Notes: generated from the sequence alone by a model not told the origin. 46,040 nt of DNA from Bacteroidota bacterium (GCA_023428755.1 JAEYWX010000021.1:1-46040); one strand, 5' to 3'. Positions 1 through 9,024 are shown, numbered from the stretch's first letter. Translations and numbers: made by a program.

Positions 1-250
1 AGCAACCCTAATTTGCTTTTGATTAATTTAGATTCTGATTTCATTATCTGACTTTTTGGGGTTAACTAATAAAGTGTCGTTACTTAAAGTTAATCCCAAC
101 TGTCAGATTAAGTCTTGACTAATTCAACTTAAAACAATTACAACAATCAAATACAACCCTTTTTTCATTAATTCTATTTCAATAAAATTACAAACCGCTT
201 TTAAATAACATTTAAAGAGCATTGTCATTACCCCGCTGTCGAGGCTTCAC
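1..250. other. AT-rich intergenic stretch, nothing recognised
   Basis: No open frame with coding character, no RNA gene and no clear terminator is visible here. The sequence is markedly AT-rich. It lies downstream of the leftward VOC-protein gene and may hold the end of a transcription unit outside the window. Confidence 0.5.
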
Positions 251-251
251 C

Positions 252-279
252 CATAACCCTTAACGCATAACCCGTAACA
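252..279. repeat. Two-copy 14-bp stutter repeat
   Basis: Two adjacent copies of a 14-bp unit starting CATAACCC match at about 12 of 14 positions. They sit directly after the stop codon of the leftward VOC gene. This is one of several short degenerate stutters in the intergenic gaps of this window. Confidence 0.55.
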
Positions 280-282
280 GTT

Positions 283-768
283 TTACTCCGCCTCCCGCAG
301 CAACCCTTCCAAATCCAATCTCCTGGTTACCATTTCCAAATTTCCATTTGCATCAACCGGCCATTGGTCTTTCGGTTTATCCCAATACAATTCTACACCG
401 TTGCCATCAGGGTCATCCAAATACAAGGCTTCGCTTACACCGTGATCCGATGCACCCGTCAAAGGATACTCTGCTTCGAGCAATCGTTTTAAAATGACTG
501 CCAGATCTTTCCGTGTGGGATAAAGAATGGCGGTGTGATACAAACCCGGCGCATGCTCAGGTGCAGGCCCTGCTCCTTTGCTGTGCCAGGTGTTGAGACC
601 AATATGATGATGATACCCACCGGCGGAAATAAACACTGCCTGCGAACCATAGCGTTGCGTTATTTCAAAACCCAGCAGTTCGTGGTAAAATGAAAGTGAA
701 CTCTCCAGGTTTGATACTTTTAAATGAACATGTCCAATACGTGTTTGTGCAGGGACTGTGTAACTCAT
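283..768 (-). CDS. VOC-family (glyoxalase/extradiol dioxygenase-like) protein
   Basis: A 161-residue protein of the vicinal oxygen chelate superfamily. It shows the paired beta-alpha-beta-beta-beta modules: the first opens with GHVHLKVSNLESSLSFYHE and the second begins near HTAILYP. Likely metal ligands are the His in GHVHL, a His in the second module (HTAIL) and the Glu in GNGVELYWD, the arrangement of catechol 2,3-dioxygenase-like members. The metal and substrate cannot be told from sequence; it could be a dioxygenase, a glyoxalase-like enzyme or a resistance-type protein. There is no signal peptide, so it is probably cytoplasmic. The ATG at 766-768 is the only sensible start. It is transcribed alone, divergently from the gene at 910. 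Confidence 0.85.
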   Translation of the reverse strand: MSYTVPAQTRIGHVHLKVSNLESSLSFYHELLGFEITQRYGSQAVFISAGGYHHHIGLNTWHSKGAGPAPEHAPGLYHTAILYPTRKDLAVILKRLLEAEYPLTGASDHGVSEALYLDDPDGNGVELYWDKPKDQWPVDANGNLEMVTRRLDLEGLLREAE

Positions 769-909
769 GGTAAATTATTTTAGAAAATGAGATTCATTCT
801 TAAAGATAATAAATCAACAGCGCTCCTCTGATTTTCTATAAATACACATTTCTTTTCTGCAAGTGTAACAAAACCAGTTACCATCCGTACAATTACAAAA
901 CAACAACAT

Positions 910-1641
910 ATGAACACCGATTTGCAACTCCGTTTAGCAAAAATGGAGAAACGTTATCATCAACTAAAAATCAGCTTTCTTGCCTTTGTCACATTGCTGA
1001 TTTTAGGATTACTCAACTTTTCGTTCAAACAACATGAAACGTTTGGTATCATCCGTGCCAAAGGGATTGTGATTGAAGACAGTGCCGGACGAGACCGTAT
1101 TCTGATCGGCTCACCTATTCCTTTTTCGAAAGACAGAGTGCGTACCGATACCGCATTGGTGCGAAAACATTGGGCGGGCAATTATAAAAATCCTGATCAG
1201 TTTATGAAATGGTACAGCAGCTACAAAAATTCAGCCGAAGGGATTGTGATCATGAATGAAAATGGATTCGACCGATTGCAGCTGGGCGATAAACTATCGG
1301 ACCCCAACACCGGCAAGCGAATGTTTGAACCGGCCGGACTTCTATGGAACGATCGGGAAGGTTGGGAAAGAGGTGGTGCCGGTGTAAATACAACCGAAGA
1401 TGGGAAAGCGAGAAGTGTAATAGGACTGGATGATGAAAGCGGTGAAGCCGTACACCTGGTTACATTGGAAGATGGCACCAAAGGGCTGATGATCGCCGGC
1501 AACAATGGCCATTTACTCATTGGCATGTCAAAGGAAAACGGCTCGTTCTTTCAAAACAAAGAAGCTTTTGCAGGCATTAAATTCTTCGACCGTAATGGCA
1601 AACTGATATGGGAACAAGCGATGCCAAAAACAGGGAAATAA
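910..1641 (+). CDS. Membrane-anchored hypothetical protein with repeated beta motifs
   Basis: Not recognised as a named family. The 243 residues begin with a short charged cytoplasmic segment, then one hydrophobic helix at about residues 20-40 (FLAFVTLLILGLLNF), and a hydrophilic remainder probably in the periplasm. The outside part repeats a pattern of a hydrophobic strand, an Asp/Asn-Gly turn and another strand: GIVIEDSAGRDRILIG, GIVIMNENGFDRLQLGD, and further copies near SGEAVHLVTLEDG and GHLLIGM. This suggests a beta-repeat or small propeller-like fold. It is monocistronic, with a strong terminator about 30 nt past its stop. The function is unknown. Confidence 0.75.
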   Translation: MNTDLQLRLAKMEKRYHQLKISFLAFVTLLILGLLNFSFKQHETFGIIRAKGIVIEDSAGRDRILIGSPIPFSKDRVRTDTALVRKHWAGNYKNPDQFMKWYSSYKNSAEGIVIMNENGFDRLQLGDKLSDPNTGKRMFEPAGLLWNDREGWERGGAGVNTTEDGKARSVIGLDDESGEAVHLVTLEDGTKGLMIAGNNGHLLIGMSKENGSFFQNKEAFAGIKFFDRNGKLIWEQAMPKTGK

Positions 1642-1670
1642 AAAGATCGCAACAACCGTTTGTATTGCAA

Positions 1671-1702
1671 AAAGAAAGAGCCAATGGCTCTTTCTTTTTT
1701 TT
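1671..1702 (+). terminator. Rho-independent terminator
   Basis: A perfect 12-bp stem (1671-1682 with 1686-1697) around an AAT loop is followed by a T-run. It sits about 30 nt past the stop of the gene ending at 1641. Confidence 0.85.
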
Positions 1703-1847
1703 ATCTCATGGTGAAACAGTAAATTTGTTCAGCAATGAAACAGCAACATTCTTTCCTCCAGCAAAATCTCGACCTGCTCAATCACTGAGTAGCCCCTCCT
1801 AGCCTCCCCAAAGGGGAGGAATAATACAGTACGCTGGTTTCATCAGT

Positions 1848-1880
1848 TTTTCATTTTCCATTCTTCATTTTTAATTTCTC
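1848..1880. repeat. TTCATTTT stutter upstream of rocD
   Basis: A degenerate run of TTCATTTT/CCATTCTTCA units reaches to within 4 nt of the rocD ATG. It resembles the other intergenic stutters in this window and occupies the space where a promoter and leader would be expected. Confidence 0.4.
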
Positions 1881-1883
1881 GTT

Positions 1884-3122
1884 ATGCATACTTCTATTGC
1901 AGCAGTTTCTGCCAATACACACTATTTTATTGATAAAGAAGAACAGTTCGGCGCACACAACTATCATCCATTGCCTGTTGTACTGCAACGTGGCGAAGGC
2001 GTTTTTATGTGGGATGTAGATGGCAAGCGGTACTACGATTTCCTTAGCGGTTACTCAGCCGTAAACCAGGGTCATTGCCATCCACGTATTGTTGCATCGC
2101 TCATTGAGCAGGCACAAAAGCTCACGCTTACATCACGTGCATTTCATAACAACCTGCTGGGAGAGTATGAAGAATACATCACAAACTATTTTGGTTACGA
2201 TAAAGTGTTACCGATGAACACCGGTGTGGAAGCAGTAGAAACGGCCATTAAACTTGCACGTCGTTGGGGCTATGAAGTAAAGGGCGTTGAAGAAAACAAA
2301 GCAAAGATCATTGTATGTGCACATAACTTTCATGGAAGAACAAGTACGGTGATCTCATTCAGTACAGACCCTTCATCATACACAAACTTTGGACCTTACA
2401 TGCCGGGCTTTCATGTAATTCCTTATAACAACCTGGAAGCTTTACAGGAAGCACTGCAGGATAAAAACACTTGCGGTTTTCTGGTTGAACCAATCCAGGG
2501 CGAAGCCGGCGTGGTGGTTCCGGATGAAGGCTATTTATCAACTGCCAAACAATATTGCGCCGAAGCCAATGTATTGTTCATTGGTGATGAAATACAAACC
2601 GGTCTTTGTCGCACCGGTAAAATGCTGGCCTGCGATCATGAAAATGTCCGTCCGGATATTTTGATCCTGGGAAAAGCATTAAGCGGTGGTGTATTGCCTG
2701 TGAGTGCTGTATTGGCCGATAATGAAATTATGATGACGATTAAGCCCGGTGAACACGGCAGCACCTACGGTGGTAATCCATTGGCCTGTGCAGTTGCCAT
2801 TACTTCGTTGCAGGTGTTGAAAGATGAACAGCTTGCCGAACGTGCCGAACAACTCGGACAATTGTTGCGTGATGAACTGGCGAAACTCAACTCCCCTTTC
2901 ATTGCAACCATTCGTGGTAAAGGTTTGCTCAATGCAATTGTGATTAAGCACAGCAACCCCGAAGCTGCATGGGATCTATGTATGGAGATGAAAGAAAACG
3001 GACTGTTGGCCAAACCAACGCATGGCGATAAGATTCGTTTTGCACCGCCATTGGTGATCACCGAAGAACAGATTCATGAGTGCGTGGGTATTATTAAGAA
3101 GAGCTTGCAGGTGTTGGAATAA
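1884..3122 (+). CDS. rocD: Ornithine--oxo-acid aminotransferase
   Basis: A 412-residue class III PLP-dependent aminotransferase. It transfers the delta-amino group of ornithine to 2-oxoglutarate, giving glutamate semialdehyde, and so links arginine/ornithine degradation to proline and glutamate. The family marks are clear: an N-terminal NYHPLPVVLQRGEGVFMWD segment, the glycine-rich MNTGVEAVETAIKLARRWG stretch, the Asp of FIGDEIQTGLCRTG that contacts the pyridine nitrogen, and the Schiff-base Lys at about residue 264 in LGKALSGG. The C-terminal domain ends with IRFAPPLVITEEQ. Length and motifs fit ornithine aminotransferase better than acetylornithine or 4-aminobutyrate aminotransferases. No arginine-pathway neighbour is visible, so it is probably its own unit. 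Confidence 0.93.
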   Translation: MHTSIAAVSANTHYFIDKEEQFGAHNYHPLPVVLQRGEGVFMWDVDGKRYYDFLSGYSAVNQGHCHPRIVASLIEQAQKLTLTSRAFHNNLLGEYEEYITNYFGYDKVLPMNTGVEAVETAIKLARRWGYEVKGVEENKAKIIVCAHNFHGRTSTVISFSTDPSSYTNFGPYMPGFHVIPYNNLEALQEALQDKNTCGFLVEPIQGEAGVVVPDEGYLSTAKQYCAEANVLFIGDEIQTGLCRTGKMLACDHENVRPDILILGKALSGGVLPVSAVLADNEIMMTIKPGEHGSTYGGNPLACAVAITSLQVLKDEQLAERAEQLGQLLRDELAKLNSPFIATIRGKGLLNAIVIKHSNPEAAWDLCMEMKENGLLAKPTHGDKIRFAPPLVITEEQIHECVGIIKKSLQVLE

Positions 3123-3212
3123 GCCACGAGCCTTGAGCTGTGAGCTATGAGCAGAACATGTTGATCAAGCTGTCTTTGCTCGCAGCTCGGAGCTAATAGC
3201 TAACAGCTTCTC
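3123..3212. repeat. Degenerate GAGCT stutter, rocD-glnS gap
   Basis: The gap is filled by imperfect repeats of GAGCTNTGAGC and related GCTCGCAGCTCGGAGCTAAT units. A very similar stutter, in opposite orientation, lies at 23215-23250 after tex. Confidence 0.5.
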
Positions 3213-3221
3213 CTTATCCCT

Positions 3222-3229
3222 TATTTTTG
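3222..3229 (+). promoter_or_regulatory. Candidate -7 box for glnS
   Basis: The octamer TATTTTTG fits the Bacteroidota TAnnTTTG consensus exactly and lies 21 nt before the ATG chosen for glnS. No good -33 TTTG box is seen at the usual distance, so the call is tentative. Confidence 0.4.
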
Positions 3230-3250
3230 CACCTCAATTGTAGAAAAGAC

Positions 3251-4912
3251 ATGAGCGAAGAAAAAAGCCTGAATTTTATTGAAGAGATCATTGAAGAAGA
3301 TCTGAAGAACGGAAAGCACCAAAGCATCCTCACCCGTTTTCCGCCCGAGCCAAATGGTTACCTGCACATCGGCCATGCAAAAAGTATTTGCTTAAACTTT
3401 GGTTTGGGCATTAAATACAACGGCAAGACCAATCTCCGTTTCGACGATACCAATCCTGTTACGGAAGACACGGAATATGTAGACAGTATTAAAGAAGATA
3501 TTCAATGGCTGGGTTTCAACTGGGCCAATGAGTTTTATGCATCCGATTATTTTGAACAGCTGTATGGCTTTGCCGTTAAGCTCATCGAAAAAGGTTTGGC
3601 TTATGTTGATGACAGTACCAGTGAAGAAATTGCCAAACAAAAAGGAACGCCAACACAACCCGGCAAACGCAATCAATACAGCGAACGTACTGTAGAAGAA
3701 AACCTGCAGTTGTTTGCCGATATGCGTGCAGGAAAATATAAAGATGGAGAAAAAGTGTTGCGTGCAAAGATCGATATGACATCGCCGAACATGCACATGC
3801 GTGACCCGATCATCTATCGTATTAAACATGCACATCATCATCGTACCGGCGATCAATGGTGTATTTATCCGATGTATGATTTTGCACACGGACAAAGTGA
3901 TTCGATTGAAAAGATCACCCACTCTATTTGCACGTTGGAATTTATTCCGCATCGTCCGTTGTACGAATGGTGTATTGAAAAATTAGAGATCTTCCCTTCC
4001 CGCCAATACGAGTTTGCACGACTCAACCTCAACTACACGGTAATGAGTAAGCGCAAATTGCTGCAACTCGTAAACGAAAAGCACGTGAGTGGTTGGGACG
4101 ATCCACGTATGCCTACCATCAGTGGTTTGCGCCGCAGAGGGTACACACCCGAAAGCATACGTGACTTTGCTGACCGAGTAGGTATTGCCAAACGTGACAA
4201 CCTCATCGAGTTTAGCTTGCTTGAGTTTTGCGTACGTGAACATTTGAACAAAGTAGCTTTCCGTCGCATGGTGGTGTTCAACCCCATCAAACTCATTATT
4301 ACCAACTACCCCGAAGGACAAACCGAAGTCCTCCACTCAGAAAATAATCCGGAAGATCCGAACGGTGGCACACGTGAATTACCATTCAGCAGAGAAATAT
4401 TTATTGAAGCAGATGATTTCATGGAAAATCCGCCGAAGAAATATTTCCGTCTGGCTCCGGGACAAATGGTGCGTTTAAAAAGTGCGTACATCATCAAGTG
4501 CGATGAAGTACTGAAAGATGATGCAGGCAACATTACTGCCATTCATTGCTCGTACATTCCTGAAAGTAAAAGTGGCAGCGATACCAGCGGTATTTCTGTA
4601 AAAGGAACCTTGCATTGGGTAAACGCTGCAACAGCTGTTGAAGTGGAAGTAAGAGAGTATGATCGTTTGTTCAAGGTAGAAAATCCAGCGAGTGAAGAAG
4701 GTGATTTCAAAGATTACATCAACCCCAACTCATTAACGGTGGTGAAAGGTTATGCAGAGCCTGCGATTAAAACAGCAACGCTCACCGATCGTTTCCAGTT
4801 TTTGCGTAAAGGATATTATTGTTTAGATAAAGATTCAACTGCAGATAAATTCATCTTCAACCGCACCGTAACATTGAAAGATGCATGGGCGAAGGAAGTG
4901 AAGAAAGGATAA
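3251..4912 (+). CDS. glnS: Glutaminyl-tRNA synthetase
   Basis: A class I aminoacyl-tRNA synthetase that charges tRNA-Gln. Counted from the chosen ATG (553 residues), the HIGH motif is at residues 39-42 in PPEPNGYLHIGHAKS and the second signature MSKRK at 265-269. The anticodon-binding beta-barrel domains follow, with recognisable segments such as REIFIEADDF and LTDRFQFLRKGYYC. An in-frame TTG eight codons upstream is rejected because MSEEKSLNFIEEIIEEDL is the normal family N-terminus and a -7 box sits just before it. Having GlnRS suggests direct charging of Gln-tRNA rather than sole reliance on the amidotransferase route. It is convergent with the permease gene, with a shared terminator between them. 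Confidence 0.96.
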   Translation: MSEEKSLNFIEEIIEEDLKNGKHQSILTRFPPEPNGYLHIGHAKSICLNFGLGIKYNGKTNLRFDDTNPVTEDTEYVDSIKEDIQWLGFNWANEFYASDYFEQLYGFAVKLIEKGLAYVDDSTSEEIAKQKGTPTQPGKRNQYSERTVEENLQLFADMRAGKYKDGEKVLRAKIDMTSPNMHMRDPIIYRIKHAHHHRTGDQWCIYPMYDFAHGQSDSIEKITHSICTLEFIPHRPLYEWCIEKLEIFPSRQYEFARLNLNYTVMSKRKLLQLVNEKHVSGWDDPRMPTISGLRRRGYTPESIRDFADRVGIAKRDNLIEFSLLEFCVREHLNKVAFRRMVVFNPIKLIITNYPEGQTEVLHSENNPEDPNGGTRELPFSREIFIEADDFMENPPKKYFRLAPGQMVRLKSAYIIKCDEVLKDDAGNITAIHCSYIPESKSGSDTSGISVKGTLHWVNAATAVEVEVREYDRLFKVENPASEEGDFKDYINPNSLTVVKGYAEPAIKTATLTDRFQFLRKGYYCLDKDSTADKFIFNRTVTLKDAWAKEVKKG

Positions 4913-4914
4913 AG

Positions 4915-4965
4915 CCCTGAGCGAAGTCGAAGGGTGGCTGCGAAATCCTGAGCGCAGTCGAAGGA
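4915..4965. repeat. Two copies of a 20-bp REP-like unit
   Basis: Two related 20-mers, at 4915-4934 and 4946-4965, share CCTGAGCG(A/C)AGTCGAAGG. Their ends differ in step: the first begins CCCT and ends AGGG, the second begins TCCT and ends AGGA, so terminal pairing is kept. They lie immediately after the glnS stop. Units like this are dispersed in many bacterial genomes. Confidence 0.7.
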
Positions 4966-4988
4966 TGAGTTTGTAGAATGATTTCTTC

Positions 4989-5066
4989 GGCGCAGAGAAA
5001 TAAGAACGCAAAGAAATCCGCAGAGATACTTCTGCGTTAAACTCATTTTCTCTTGTTCTTTGCGCC
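4989..5066. repeat. Long nested imperfect inverted repeat
   Basis: The outer arms at 4989-5005 and 5051-5066 are complementary apart from a mismatch and a small bulge. Inside, AACGCA (5005-5010) pairs with TGCGTT (5033-5038), or CGCAGA (5019-5024) with TCTGCG (5031-5036). It lies between glnS and the terminator at 5114. The wording of the arms is typical of intergenic stutters in Bacteroidota. Confidence 0.55.
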
Positions 5067-5113
5067 AAAAAATAATCTGATGAGCAGTCACCTTTCAGGT
5101 GAACAGTCATCAA

Positions 5114-5146
5114 AAAAAGAAACCCCGCAATGCGGGGTTTCTTTTT
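5114..5146. terminator. Bidirectional terminator between glnS and the permease
   Basis: A perfect 15-bp stem (5114-5128 with 5132-5146) has an AAT loop, an A-run on the left and a T-run on the right. It overlaps the stop codon of the leftward permease gene, so it can serve both converging genes. Confidence 0.88.
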
Positions 5147-6404
5147 AATGCGATACATTTTCCAACGAAGCCGGATCATGTTTATGCCGGAACATAACAG
5201 CAAACAAGATGGCCACCACCAATGCATAACCTGCAAAGGCCAGCCATATTCCCTGCCAGTTGCTGCTTTTATCGGGATTAATATAATATTGATTGATCAC
5301 ATAACCACTCACCTTACTGCCCAGCCATGCACCAACACCATTCGTCATCATCATAAACAATCCCTGTGCACTTGATCGGATAGTATGGTCAGTAGTTGTT
5401 TCCACAAACAAAGAACCGGAGATGTTAAAGAAGTCGAACGCCATACCATACACAATACAGGACAAAATGATCAACCCTGTACCCACTACCGAAGGATCAC
5501 CATAAGCAAACAATCCAAAACGCAGCACCCATGCAAACATCGACAGCAACATCACCGTTTTAATACCAAAGCGACGCAAGAAAAACGGAATGGCCAGAAT
5601 AAACAGCGTTTCCGATATCTGCGAAATCGATAAAATAATGGTAGAATACTTTACCACAAACGAATCTTTATATTCCGGCACTGCTTCAAAGCCGCTCAAA
5701 AAAGAATCGCCATACATATTCGTGAGCTGTAAAGCTGCACCAAGAAACATCGAAAAGATGAAGAACAATGCTACCTTATAATTGGAGAACAATTTAAACG
5801 CATTCAATCCCAACTGTTCAAACAAAGAAGCGTCTTTGGAAATATTCCGTTGCGGCGGACATTTGGGAAGTGTAAACGAATAAATACCCAGCAACACTGC
5901 AAACACAGCAGCAATCACAAACTGATTGGCATTTGCCTTACTTCCGCTGAGATTTGTTACCCACATTGCTAAAATAAAACCAATGGTCCCCCACACTCTT
6001 ATTGGAGGAAACACTTTTACCACATTGTAGTTATTGGCTTTTAAAATGGTGTACGCAATGGAATTCGACAATGAAATAGTGGGCATGTAAAAGATCATGG
6101 CGGCAAAAATCACATAGTAAAACGTATCGGGATCATTTACCTGCGGCACATAAAAAAGTACGATACCATATAAGATATGCAGTATACCATAAAGCCGTTC
6201 AGCATTCATCCATTTATCGGCAATGATACCTGTAAGGGCAGGCATAAACAACGATGACAATGCAAGGGTTGAAAAAATAGCACCAAACTGCGGGAAACTC
6301 CAGCCCTTCGCATTCAAGCAATAAGTGCCAATGGTAATTAACCAGGCGCCCCAAACAAAAAATTGTAAAAAGCTCAGGATCGTAAGGCGGAATTTCAGAC
6401 TCAT
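5145..6404 (-). CDS. Nucleoside:H+ symporter family MFS permease
   Basis: A 12-helix inner-membrane transporter of the NupG/XapB type, predicted to import nucleosides with protons. The N-terminus LKFRLTILSFLQFFVWGAW and the following TIGTYCLNAKGWSFPQFGA are typical of this family, as are ADKWMNAERLYGILHILYG and the paired helices through the protein. About 419 residues from the ATG at 6402-6404. A TTG two codons upstream is possible but less likely. It is divergent from the M43 protease gene across 189 bp. On the minus strand a TATCTTTC near 6449-6442 could be its -7 box. Substrate specificity is inferred from family resemblance only. Confidence 0.85.
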   Translation of the reverse strand: MSLKFRLTILSFLQFFVWGAWLITIGTYCLNAKGWSFPQFGAIFSTLALSSLFMPALTGIIADKWMNAERLYGILHILYGIVLFYVPQVNDPDTFYYVIFAAMIFYMPTISLSNSIAYTILKANNYNVVKVFPPIRVWGTIGFILAMWVTNLSGSKANANQFVIAAVFAVLLGIYSFTLPKCPPQRNISKDASLFEQLGLNAFKLFSNYKVALFFIFSMFLGAALQLTNMYGDSFLSGFEAVPEYKDSFVVKYSTIILSISQISETLFILAIPFFLRRFGIKTVMLLSMFAWVLRFGLFAYGDPSVVGTGLIILSCIVYGMAFDFFNISGSLFVETTTDHTIRSSAQGLFMMMTNGVGAWLGSKVSGYVINQYYINPDKSSNWQGIWLAFAGYALVVAILFAVMFRHKHDPASLENVSH

Positions 6405-6593
6405 CGTCAAACTTGATTTAGAAAGTAAACGTTTTCATTGAACAGGAAAGATAACTGTTTTTGTAACATCTGAAACAACGCATCGCTGTATTCGTTTCGG
6501 CTGTACATACTTTACACAAGCGGTTAAAATCATCGTTCAACACAGGCAACTTTTCTGAGTGCTACTTCGTACATTCACAGTACAACTCTTACT

Positions 6594-8864
6594 ATGAAGC
6601 TGTCGAAATACTCTTTTTTGTTGTTGGTGCTGTTTGCATGGAACAACCTGTTGATTGCACAAAAACAAAAAACAGCCGTTACCCAGCAACGCAGCGAACA
6701 GTTTCACCGTTGCGGTTCACAAACCGTACTGGAAGAAGCCCTCCGCAAAAATCCGGAGCTGCGGAAACAAATGGCAGCTACCAAACTGCAACGCAGCAAA
6801 AACATCCAGCAACGTGTGGAGCGACTGCTCGGCACCAATGCCATCATTACCATTCCTGTTGTTGTACATGTGGTGTTACCCAATCCTGCTTTGGTAACCG
6901 ATGCACAGATACAAGCCCAGATCGATGTACTGAATGCCGATTATGGTGGATTGAATGCCGACTCCATCCGCATACCGGCTGCCTTTAAACCTCTCTATGG
7001 AAAAGGTAATCTTCGCTTTTGCCTGGCCCGTCGTGATCCGCAGGGCGAAGGCAGCAATGGCATTGTTCGGGTAACCTCCACCGTTACTTCCGAACCCGGC
7101 CTCGCCGATCCTGTAAAGTTTTCCTGCGATGGTGGCAGTGATGCATGGGATGCAGCCAAATATCTTAACATCTGGGTTTGCCAGATGCCCAATGGTTTTT
7201 TAGGTTACTCCTATTATGCTTCGTTTCCGCTCTCCGCTGTTCCGTTAAATGAGCGAGGCTTTGTTACCAATTTCAGATCTTTTGGTATTGGTGGCACTGC
7301 ACAGGCACCTTATAATTTAGGACGCACTGCCACGCATGAGATCGGTCACTTTTTTGATCTCGATCATATTTGGGGACCTAACAATGATGAAGGTGTACAA
7401 ACCTGCAGCGATGATGATGGTATTGGCGATACGCCGTTACAGTTTCGTGCCACATATGGTGCACCTGCGGCGGATAGTGTGATCGTTGATGCCTGCGCAC
7501 CCAACCCTCCCGGTATTATGTGGATGAATTTCATGGATTATGTAGACGACCGTGCCATGGTAATGTACACACCGCAACAGCATGCACTCATGGAAGCTAC
7601 GCTGGCAACCGTTGAGTGGATGGAAAACCTGGCAGCATCCGATGGCTGTACTCCTGTAACAGCAGTAAGCAGAGATGCACGCTTTGTACAGTTTGTTGAT
7701 CCATCGCTTGGCGCATGTGTGAATGGTAACAATACCATCTACACCTGCAGCAGCAGCTACCGCCCTGTTGTCAGCATTCGCAATGCAGGTTCAGCAGCCA
7801 TCACATCACTCAGCATCAATGCAAGGTTTGGAAACGGTACAATAACCGTTACCAACTGGACGGGAAATTTAGCACCACTAACATCAGTGAACATCACGTT
7901 GAATGAAATGACATTGAACCCCGGCACCAACGCCAATCTCATTGTATATACCAGCAATCCCAATGGCAGTGCTGATCAACGTGTGTCGAACGATACAGGA
8001 AGGATCGATGCGGTTACATTCCCGGTAGCAACAACACCTTACAGTGAAGGATTCGAATCCACTTCATTCCCGCCTTCCTTATGGCAACGCATCAATGCGG
8101 ATGCAGATATTACCTGGGAACGCAGCACAGCTGCAGCCAAAACCGGCAACGCATCCATGTACATCAACAATTACGATTACGATCAAAGCGGGCTGGTTGA
8201 TTTTATGTATTCGCCATTGGTAGAAGTACGAGGAAGAGACTCTGCGTTTCTGACGTTTCAGATTGCAGCTGCCATGTTCAGCAACCCCTTCGATGCCGGT
8301 ATTCCCATTGATACATTGGAAGTATTGATAACGGATGATTGCGGACAAAGCTTCCGCTCCGTGTATAAAAAATGGGGACGTGATTTAATTACTACCGGTA
8401 ATGTGGCAACCGAAACGCCGTTTACACCAACGGCGCTGCAATGGCGCAGAGACAGTGTGTTTCTTGGCGACTTCACCACTGCATCGCAACAATACATCCA
8501 AGTGGTATTCCGCAATGCCACCAATTGGGAAAACAATATTTACATTGATGATATCAACATCACCGTGAAAGATGTAAATCCCAACCTGCGGCGTAAAGGT
8601 GTGATGATTACACCCAACCCTTTCAGCCGCAAATTTGCATTGCAGTATTTCGATCCGCCTGCGAATATTGAATACATCAATGTGTACAATCAAACAGGGC
8701 AACTGGTATGGCAAAAACGAATTGCCTATCAACGTGGCGGCACCTTCCCCACACCAGGTTACCAGGAAATTGATCTCGGTGCCATGAGCAGCGGTATGTA
8801 CACCGTACAAATTGTGTATCGCTCAAGGGCTACAGATGTGTTCCGTGTGATGAAAGTCAATTGA
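6594..8864 (+). CDS. Secreted M43-type zinc metalloprotease with T9SS sorting domain
   Basis: A 756-residue exported protease. Residues 1-22 are a signal peptide ending near LLIAQ. The catalytic domain carries HEIGHFFDLDH at about 248-258, the extended metzincin zinc site HExxHxxxxxH, followed by the Met-turn region MNFMDYVDD. This matches the pappalysin/cytophagalysin family (M43), usually calcium-dependent. A middle region of beta-sandwich character follows, with a CARDB-like stretch and then a MAM/jelly-roll-like stretch beginning TPYSEGFES. The last ~80 residues, from VMITPNPFSRKF to VFRVMKVN, are a type A C-terminal domain for the type IX secretion system, so the product is probably released or attached at the cell surface. 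The substrate is unknown. Monocistronic. Confidence 0.9.
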   Translation: MKLSKYSFLLLVLFAWNNLLIAQKQKTAVTQQRSEQFHRCGSQTVLEEALRKNPELRKQMAATKLQRSKNIQQRVERLLGTNAIITIPVVVHVVLPNPALVTDAQIQAQIDVLNADYGGLNADSIRIPAAFKPLYGKGNLRFCLARRDPQGEGSNGIVRVTSTVTSEPGLADPVKFSCDGGSDAWDAAKYLNIWVCQMPNGFLGYSYYASFPLSAVPLNERGFVTNFRSFGIGGTAQAPYNLGRTATHEIGHFFDLDHIWGPNNDEGVQTCSDDDGIGDTPLQFRATYGAPAADSVIVDACAPNPPGIMWMNFMDYVDDRAMVMYTPQQHALMEATLATVEWMENLAASDGCTPVTAVSRDARFVQFVDPSLGACVNGNNTIYTCSSSYRPVVSIRNAGSAAITSLSINARFGNGTITVTNWTGNLAPLTSVNITLNEMTLNPGTNANLIVYTSNPNGSADQRVSNDTGRIDAVTFPVATTPYSEGFESTSFPPSLWQRINADADITWERSTAAAKTGNASMYINNYDYDQSGLVDFMYSPLVEVRGRDSAFLTFQIAAAMFSNPFDAGIPIDTLEVLITDDCGQSFRSVYKKWGRDLITTGNVATETPFTPTALQWRRDSVFLGDFTTASQQYIQVVFRNATNWENNIYIDDINITVKDVNPNLRRKGVMITPNPFSRKFALQYFDPPANIEYINVYNQTGQLVWQKRIAYQRGGTFPTPGYQEIDLGAMSSGMYTVQIVYRSRATDVFRVMKVN

Positions 8865-8914
8865 CCGGCTGCCCGATAACAGGAATTGAACAGTTTTTGA
8901 AAGCATTCCACACG

Positions 8915-8922
8915 TAACTTTG
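8915..8922 (+). promoter_or_regulatory. Candidate -7 box for mqnE
   Basis: TAACTTTG matches TAnnTTTG exactly. A TTTG at 8896-8899 lies upstream but only 15 bp away, shorter than the usual 19-21. If used, transcription starts near 8929 and leaves a leader of about 155 nt before mqnE. Confidence 0.5.
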
Positions 8923-8972
8923 CATGCGAAGACGGAGTTGATTGATTGCTATTGTGCTTTTGTTGGTTGTGC

Positions 8973-9024
8973 CTTTGTTGGTCGCCTGACCAACAAAGAT
9001 CCATGAAAGACGATATTGATCGTC
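8973..9024 (+). promoter_or_regulatory. Structured mqnE leader with two hairpins
   Basis: The first hairpin is a perfect 11-bp stem (8973-8983 with 8988-8998) with a GCCT loop. The second is a perfect 6-bp stem, GACGAT at 9009-9014 with ATCGTC at 9019-9024 and an ATTG loop. Neither is followed by a T-run, so they do not look like simple terminators. They fall between the candidate promoter and the mqnE ATG. No known riboswitch is recognised. Confidence 0.45.

Noticed and set aside
1608..1802. 64-residue open frame after the first hypothetical gene
   Set aside because: It overlaps the previous gene's end and runs through a strong terminator; the translation has no coding character.
3392..4336. 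Long antisense open frames inside glnS
   Set aside because: They are shadows of a highly conserved gene; their translations are Cys/Phe/His-rich with no domain.
4816..5236. Antisense frames covering the glnS 3' end and the repeat gap
   Set aside because: They read through REP units and the terminator; no plausible protein.
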